Source: Anaerolineae bacterium
GTDB lineage: Bacteria > Chloroflexota > Anaerolineae > Anaerolineales > Anaerolineaceae
DNA: 9,734 nucleotides
Direction: 5' to 3'
Assembly: GCA_016213455.1 (NCBI GenBank)
Contig: JACRAG010000366.1
Span: forward strand, 1-9,734
The number at the start of each line of letters is the position of its first letter. Positions within the stretch are counted from its first letter, which is position 1. Position numbers and translations under genes: made by a program. Under the pieces are notes generated by a model. That model saw only the letters and a list, made by a program, of their open reading frames with translations, did not search any database and was not told where the DNA came from. This document shows positions 6,463 to 9,734 of this stretch, piece by piece.

Positions 6463-6489
6463 AATTCCTGACATCTATTGACAGGAATT
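6463..6489. promoter_or_regulatory. Operator-like inverted repeat between the GyrI-like and WYL genes
   Basis: Perfect 8-bp arms AATTCCTG (6463-6470) and CAGGAATT (6482-6489) in a 27-bp frame. After one mismatch each side the arms resume with CA/TG. A TTGACA (6478-6483) overlaps the right arm but has no -10 at normal spacing on the plus strand. A second, 10-bp palindrome, GGATCGATCC, lies about 25 bp to the left (6437-6446). The position fits a site for the WYL regulator, controlling itself and the divergent gene. This is inferred from position. Confidence 0.55.
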
Positions 6490-6634
6490 TAAGGGATAAT
6501 ACTGGTAGGTTCGGAATATGCGCCCGCTTGTTTTCCCTTCCCCGCAAAAAAGGCAACCGGTGGTGTGTTCAAACCGCAAACCGAATTGCCGTCCCCGATT
6601 CTATGCGCTGGTTTCAACCATGAATGAGGTGTGA

Positions 6635-7624
6635 ATGCGCGCTGATCGCCTGTTGAGTATGCTGATGCTGCTGCAATCGCGCGGCAGGATGACCGCCCTG
6701 GACCTGGCGGCTGAGTTGGGCATTTCCGAGCGCACCGTGTACCGCGACATGGAGGCGCTCAGCATCGCGGGCATCCCGGTGTATGCCGAGCGCGGACCGG
6801 GCGGCGGCATCGCGCTGGTGGAGGAATACCGCACCAACCTGACCGGCATGACCAGCGACGAGGCGCGCGCGCTGTTCCTGCTCAACATCCCCCTGCCTCT
6901 GCAGCAGTTGGGCGTGGGCGGCGAATTGAACGCCGCGCTGACCAAGCTGGCTGCCGCGCTGCCCGAGTCCAGCCGCAAGGAGCAGCTGGCAGCCCGCCAG
7001 CGCATTCACCTGGACGCGCTGTGGTGGGGTCAGCGCGCCCGGCCCGGTCCGCATCTCAGCGTGGTGGAACAGGCTGTGTTCCAGGAGCGCCGGCTGGCGA
7101 TCCGCATCCGCACCATTTTCGAGGCGGACATCGACCTGGAGGTGTCGCCGCTGGGCCTGGTGGCGAAAGCCAGCGAGTGGTACATGGTGGCGCTGCGCAA
7201 AGATGCCCCGCAGGTGTACCGCGTTCGCTGGCTGCTGCGCGCCGATCTGCTGCCGGATCGCTTCAATCGCCCGCAGGATTTTGATCTGGAGCGATTCTGG
7301 AGGGTGTACTGCGAAGAAACCGAGGCAGACCGCCATATATACTGGGCAACCGTGCGAGTATCCACACATATGGCGAAGCGGCTGCGCTGGTATGTGGGTG
7401 AAGCCGCCGATGAAGCCCTGGAAAAAGCTGGTCCGCCGGACGAAAAGGGCTGGCGGGTGGTGGAACTGCCCTTTGAAAACGTGGAGGAGGCGCGGGCGCG
7501 CCTGCTGCCCTGCGGGCGGGATGTTTACGTGATCGAGCCGCTGCCGCTGCGCCTGGGCCTGGTGGATTTCGCGACCCAGATCACCCGGCTGTATGCCGAG
7601 GAGCAGGAACGCAGCCAGGGATAA
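6635..7624 (+). CDS. YafY-type transcriptional regulator: HTH_11 + WYL domain
   Basis: 329 residues. The N-terminal DeoR-like winged helix (about 1-62) has recognition helix SERTVYRDMEAL (31-42) and wing RGPGGGIAL. The region 70-130 is a helical linker. The WYL domain spans about 140-210: the name motif reads W182-Y-M184 (Met for Leu), then VRWLLRADLL, a typical beta-strand. The C-terminal WCX-type extension (about 235-325) contains LRWYVGE and LPFENVEEARARLLPCG. WYL domains bind nucleotides or other small ligands and switch the DNA binding of such regulators. Start ATG 6635 has GAGGTG ending 3-4 nt upstream. A four-codon frame (ATG 6620, TGA 6632-6634) ends just before it. Divergent from the GyrI-like gene, convergent with the ABC operon, sharing a terminator region. 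Confidence 0.93.
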   Translation: MRADRLLSMLMLLQSRGRMTALDLAAELGISERTVYRDMEALSIAGIPVYAERGPGGGIALVEEYRTNLTGMTSDEARALFLLNIPLPLQQLGVGGELNAALTKLAAALPESSRKEQLAARQRIHLDALWWGQRARPGPHLSVVEQAVFQERRLAIRIRTIFEADIDLEVSPLGLVAKASEWYMVALRKDAPQVYRVRWLLRADLLPDRFNRPQDFDLERFWRVYCEETEADRHIYWATVRVSTHMAKRLRWYVGEAADEALEKAGPPDEKGWRVVELPFENVEEARARLLPCGRDVYVIEPLPLRLGLVDFATQITRLYAEEQERSQG

Positions 7625-7656
7625 GAAAATCCCCGCCCTTGAGGACGGGGATTCTC
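7625..7656. terminator. Bidirectional hairpin between the convergent WYL and ABC permease genes
   Basis: Stem AATCCCCG/CGGGGATT (7628-7635 and 7646-7653), extended outside a mismatch by GA/TC, with a 10-nt loop. On the minus strand it is followed by TTTTCTTAT, a fair T-tract, so it terminates the ABC operon. On the plus strand the tail (TCTCAT) is weak. It starts right at the WYL stop codon. Confidence 0.75.
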
Positions 7657-7685
7657 ATGTCTACTATCAGGGGGTCAGCGAAGGA

Positions 7686-8519
7686 TCAATCCCCAGCCAG
7701 CAGCTTCTGGCGGTTGAAGGTTTTGATCGACAGCGCGGTCATCACCCCCGCCACCACCCAGATGACGGCGCCAATCGCCAGGCTGACGCCCACGGTCAGG
7801 TACATCACGCCGGAGATTTGGCCCGCCAGCAGCGCCACCACCAGCACCACCAGCGAGGCGCTGGTCTGGTAGGCGCCCATGAAGGTGGGGTTGCGCGCCG
7901 AGATCAGCACGGTGAAGGCGATGCCCAGCAGCGCCAGCGCCGGCGAGACCCAGAAGATCAGCGCGTACCAGGGGGTCAGCGGGAACCACACCCACTGCAT
8001 GGTCAGGTAGGACGAGAGGTTGACCACCAGGATGTACACGATGAAGCTGGCCCAGGTGATGCCCAACGATGGAATGGCGGAAGCCATCACCTTGCCCAGG
8101 AAGAGCTCGGTATCGCTGGCGGCGGTATAGAGCAGCGCCTCGATGGTTTTGCGCTCACGCTCGCCCGCGAAGGACTCGGCGGCGATGGTGGTGGAGAACA
8201 TCACCGGCAGGATCAGGAAGAAGGGCGCAAACATAATCCCCACCAGCATCACGATCCCGGTTTGCATGGCGTCCAGCCCGGCGGTGAACATGCTGAGCTG
8301 CGGCGGGAGTTTTTCGAAGAAGACCGCCAAATCGGGGTCCTGCAGCAAAGCCTGCTGCGTGCCCGGCACCAGGTTGGGCAGCAAAATGACCGACAGCGGC
8401 ATCAAGACGATAAAGATAAACGGCACGATCAACATGGGCGCGACGACGGATTTGTTTTGAAAGGCTTCAATCCAGTCCTTGCGCGCGATGGTGAATACAT
8501 TTTTCCATTTGATGTTCAT
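7686..8519 (-). CDS. ABC-2 type exporter permease
   Basis: 277 residues. A short cytoplasmic N-terminus with the amphipathic stretch VFTIARKDWIEAF leads to a first helix (about 26-48). A periplasmic loop of about 40 residues follows, then helices at about 86-112, 145-166, 184-206, 218-236 and 240-265. This gives six, the usual ABC-2 permease count. The cytoplasmic segment AAESFAGERERKTIEALLYTAASDTELFLGK (113-143) is the conserved coupling-helix region of the NatB/ABC2_membrane family. It works with the ATPase encoded just upstream to export an unknown substrate. Such pairs are used for ions, drugs, polysaccharides or peptides. Its ATG (8517-8519) overlaps the ATPase TGA by ATGA, with GAGGTG 5 nt upstream, indicating translational coupling. 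Confidence 0.92.
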   Translation of the reverse strand: MNIKWKNVFTIARKDWIEAFQNKSVVAPMLIVPFIFIVLMPLSVILLPNLVPGTQQALLQDPDLAVFFEKLPPQLSMFTAGLDAMQTGIVMLVGIMFAPFFLILPVMFSTTIAAESFAGERERKTIEALLYTAASDTELFLGKVMASAIPSLGITWASFIVYILVVNLSSYLTMQWVWFPLTPWYALIFWVSPALALLGIAFTVLISARNPTFMGAYQTSASLVVLVVALLAGQISGVMYLTVGVSLAIGAVIWVVAGVMTALSIKTFNRQKLLAGD

Positions 8520-9457
8520 GACTGCACCTCATCGGCCTGCTGCTGCAGGGCGAAATAGATCTCTTCCAACGAAGCCTTGCGCGGTTGGACGCGCAAGATT
8601 TGCGCGCCGGCCTGCGACAGCTGGTTGACCAGGGCGGGCACCACGGCGGAGCTTTCCACACGCAGCTCCCATTCCAGGCCGTCGCCGCGCGCGGTCATCA
8701 CGCCCGGCAGCCCAGCCAGGGACACGCCGTGCGGCAGGGGCCGGTAAAAGCCAAAATCTATCCACTGCCCCGGGTTGAGGCGCTGCTGCAGCTCGGCCTG
8801 GCTGCCCATGTCCAGCACGCGCCCCTGGTTGAGGATGGCGACGCGGTCGCACAGGCGTTCCGCTTCGGTGAGCATGTGGGTGCACAGAAAAACTGTGGTG
8901 CCATTGTGGTGGCGCACCGAATCGATCAGGTCGCGTACCTGCTGGGATGACTCCGGGTCCAGCCCGGAAGTGGGCTCATCCAGGAAAATCACCTCGGGGC
9001 GGTGCAGCAGCGCGCGGGCCAGGGCCAGGCGCTGTTTCATGCCCTTGGAATAGGTGCCGGCTTTGTCGCCGGCGCGGTCCTTCAGCTCAAAGAAGGTCAA
9101 CAGCTCGTCGATGCGCGCCGCGAGGTCGGCTTCTTTCATTCCGGCCAGGCGGCCAAAGAACTCCAGGTTCTGGCGGGCGGTCAGGCGCTCGTACAGGGCG
9201 GGCGTCTCGGTCAGCACGCCGGTGCGCTCGCGCACATGCTGTCCCTGGTCTGCGGGGTTCATCCCCAGGACGGAGATGCTGCCCTGCGAGGCCTTGTAGA
9301 GGCCGTTGAGCAGGCGCACGGTGGTGGTTTTACCGGCGCCGTTGGGGCCGAGCAGGCCAAAGACCTCGCCATGGCGTACCTCAAAGCTGAGGTTGTTGAC
9401 GGCGCGCCTTTCGCCAAAAGTATGCACCAGTTGGTTGACTTGAATGGCAGCAGACAT
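8516..9457 (-). CDS. ABC transporter ATP-binding protein (ABC-2 exporter)
   Basis: 313 residues. The nucleotide-binding domain (about 5-225) has Walker A GPNGAGKTT (37-45), signature YSKGMKQR (136-143), Walker B VIFLDEP (156-162), D-loop SGLDPES and switch His H194 (CTHMLTEAE). The Q-loop position reads TETPALYERLT (83-93), with Glu instead of Gln, a common variant in this exporter subfamily. Residues 228-313 form a C-terminal extension ending ASLEEIYFALQQ, typical of ATPases that pair with ABC-2 permeases. It energises export through the permease encoded next. Start ATG 9455-9457 has GAGAGGA about 9 nt upstream. A perfect parS site lies in the leader, 19 nt before the start codon. No clear sigma-70 promoter was found, although transcription must begin to the right of 9475. 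Confidence 0.94.
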   Translation of the reverse strand: MSAAIQVNQLVHTFGERRAVNNLSFEVRHGEVFGLLGPNGAGKTTTVRLLNGLYKASQGSISVLGMNPADQGQHVRERTGVLTETPALYERLTARQNLEFFGRLAGMKEADLAARIDELLTFFELKDRAGDKAGTYSKGMKQRLALARALLHRPEVIFLDEPTSGLDPESSQQVRDLIDSVRHHNGTTVFLCTHMLTEAERLCDRVAILNQGRVLDMGSQAELQQRLNPGQWIDFGFYRPLPHGVSLAGLPGVMTARGDGLEWELRVESSAVVPALVNQLSQAGAQILRVQPRKASLEEIYFALQQQADEVQS

Positions 9458-9476
9458 AAACGTTCATCCTCTCCAA

Positions 9477-9492
9477 TGTTTCACGTGAAACA
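9477..9492. promoter_or_regulatory. parS: parS site 1 (ParB-binding centromere)
   Basis: TGTTTCACGTGAAACA, a perfect 16-bp palindrome identical to the well-known bacterial chromosomal parS consensus (TGTTNCACGTGNAACA). ParB loads here as a CTP clamp and spreads for chromosome segregation by ParA. It lies in the 5' leader of the ABC operon, just before the Shine-Dalgarno site. Confidence 0.92.
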
Positions 9493-9614
9493 AAACAATT
9501 CCTTCCGCTGTAAGAGACAGCCTGTTGGCTGGAAGCGGGGGTTTGGCAGCCGCCGCGGGTCAGGTTTGGGTTGTCATCTTACGGTACTACTTTAATGTAC
9601 GAAGGATCTTTTCC

Positions 9615-9683
9615 CCCGTTGCAACCGGTTTCAGCGGTCGGGGCATGTTTCACGTGAAACAAGCCCCGACCCGTTGCGAACCG
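9615..9683 (+). repeat. Direct repeat flanking parS site 2
   Basis: CCCGTTGC-AACCG (9615-9627) and CCCGTTGCGAACCG (9670-9683) are the same apart from one inserted G, 55 bp apart, one on each side of parS site 2. Function unknown. They might be sites for a second protein, or a trace of duplication. Confidence 0.5.
9636..9671. promoter_or_regulatory. parS: parS site 2 inside a 36-bp extended palindrome
   Basis: The core TGTTTCACGTGAAACA (9646-9661) is identical to site 1; the two centres are 169 bp apart. It is flanked by GGTCGGGGC (9636-9644) and GCCCCGACC (9663-9671), perfect inverted arms separated from the core by a single A/A mismatch. Site 1 lacks such arms. In RNA this would form a very stable hairpin, with no T-tract after it on either strand. 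Confidence 0.92.
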
Positions 9684-9698
9684 CGGTGTTTCGGGTGG

Positions 9699-9734
9699 TT
9701 ACGAGCGCTTTTGCTCCGAGCGGTAGGCAAAGTA
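9699..9734 (-). CDS. Possible 3' end of a gene entering from the right
   Basis: On the minus strand an open frame from the window edge gives YFAYRSEQKRS and then TAA (9699-9701). A basic, polar C-terminal tail in front of the parS region would be plausible. Only 11 residues are visible, so the frame could be chance and the plus strand is open here too. No family can be assigned. Neighbours of chromosomal parS sites are often parA/parB or other origin-proximal genes, but nothing in these residues shows that. Confidence 0.3.
   Translation of the reverse strand, partial: YFAYRSEQKRS

Noticed and set aside
6478..6500. TTGACA with GATAAT as promoter for the WYL gene
   Set aside because: The spacer is only 11 bp, too short for sigma-70, and the TTGACA is part of the inverted repeat.
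7593..8558. 321-codon open frame on the plus strand across the ABC permease
   Set aside because: It is antisense to a clear ABC-2 permease and reads as low-complexity His/Gln/Arg/Gly-rich sequence, the usual shadow of a GC-rich gene.
1..9734. CRISPR array or transposable element
   Set aside because: No regularly spaced direct repeats and no transposase or terminal inverted repeats were found on reading both strands.

Overview
This is a GC-rich bacterial chromosomal window, with AT-rich dips between genes. It has good Shine-Dalgarno sites, some GTG/TTG starts, one textbook sigma-70 promoter in front of a tRNA, and intrinsic terminators. The gene mix (small 2[4Fe-4S] ferredoxin, N-terminally anchored DsbA-like protein, deoxynucleoside kinase, GT87-like membrane protein, archaeal-type ATPase with a nuclease-like tail, WYL regulator, ABC-2 exporter) would fit a Chloroflexota (Anaerolineae-like) genome. 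That assignment is an inference, as no marker gene here settles it. Two perfect copies of the 16-bp chromosomal parS sequence lie at the right edge. They suggest the window is in the ParB-loaded, origin-proximal part of a main chromosome.

Layout. 1-354 (-): deoxynucleoside kinase, cut by the window edge. 424-1212 (-): membrane-anchored DsbA-family thioredoxin, with terminator-like hairpins on both sides. 1285-1458 (-): 57-aa two-cluster ferredoxin. 1695-1767 (+): tRNA-Asn(GUU) with consensus promoter and terminator. 1985-3058 (+): GT87/DUF2029-like polytopic membrane protein. 3115-4575 (-): ATPase with a PD-(D/E)XK-like C-terminus, its start shifted to an internal ATG, preceded by a set of TATAAT-like inverted repeats. 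4576-4914: AT-rich gap. 4915-5802 (+): three-helix membrane diguanylate cyclase with intact GGDEF motif and I-site. 5923-6396 (-): GyrI-like effector-binding protein, divergent from 6635-7624 (+), a WYL-domain regulator. An operator-like inverted repeat sits between them. 7686-9457 (-): two-gene ABC-2 exporter operon (ATPase then permease, overlapping by ATGA). 9458-9734: parS-bearing intergenic region and the possible tail of another gene.

Working together. The right half reads as a possible small-molecule response module: ligand-binding GyrI-like protein, WYL regulator with a shared palindrome, and exporter. This grouping is inferred only from adjacency and orientation. The left half is housekeeping or redox (nucleoside salvage, thiol oxidation, electron carrier, tRNA). 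The most notable non-coding signal is the parS pair: one copy is in the leader of the exporter operon, the other is the core of a 36-bp palindrome. I saw no CRISPR array, transposase or insertion sequence, and no clearly new multi-gene system.
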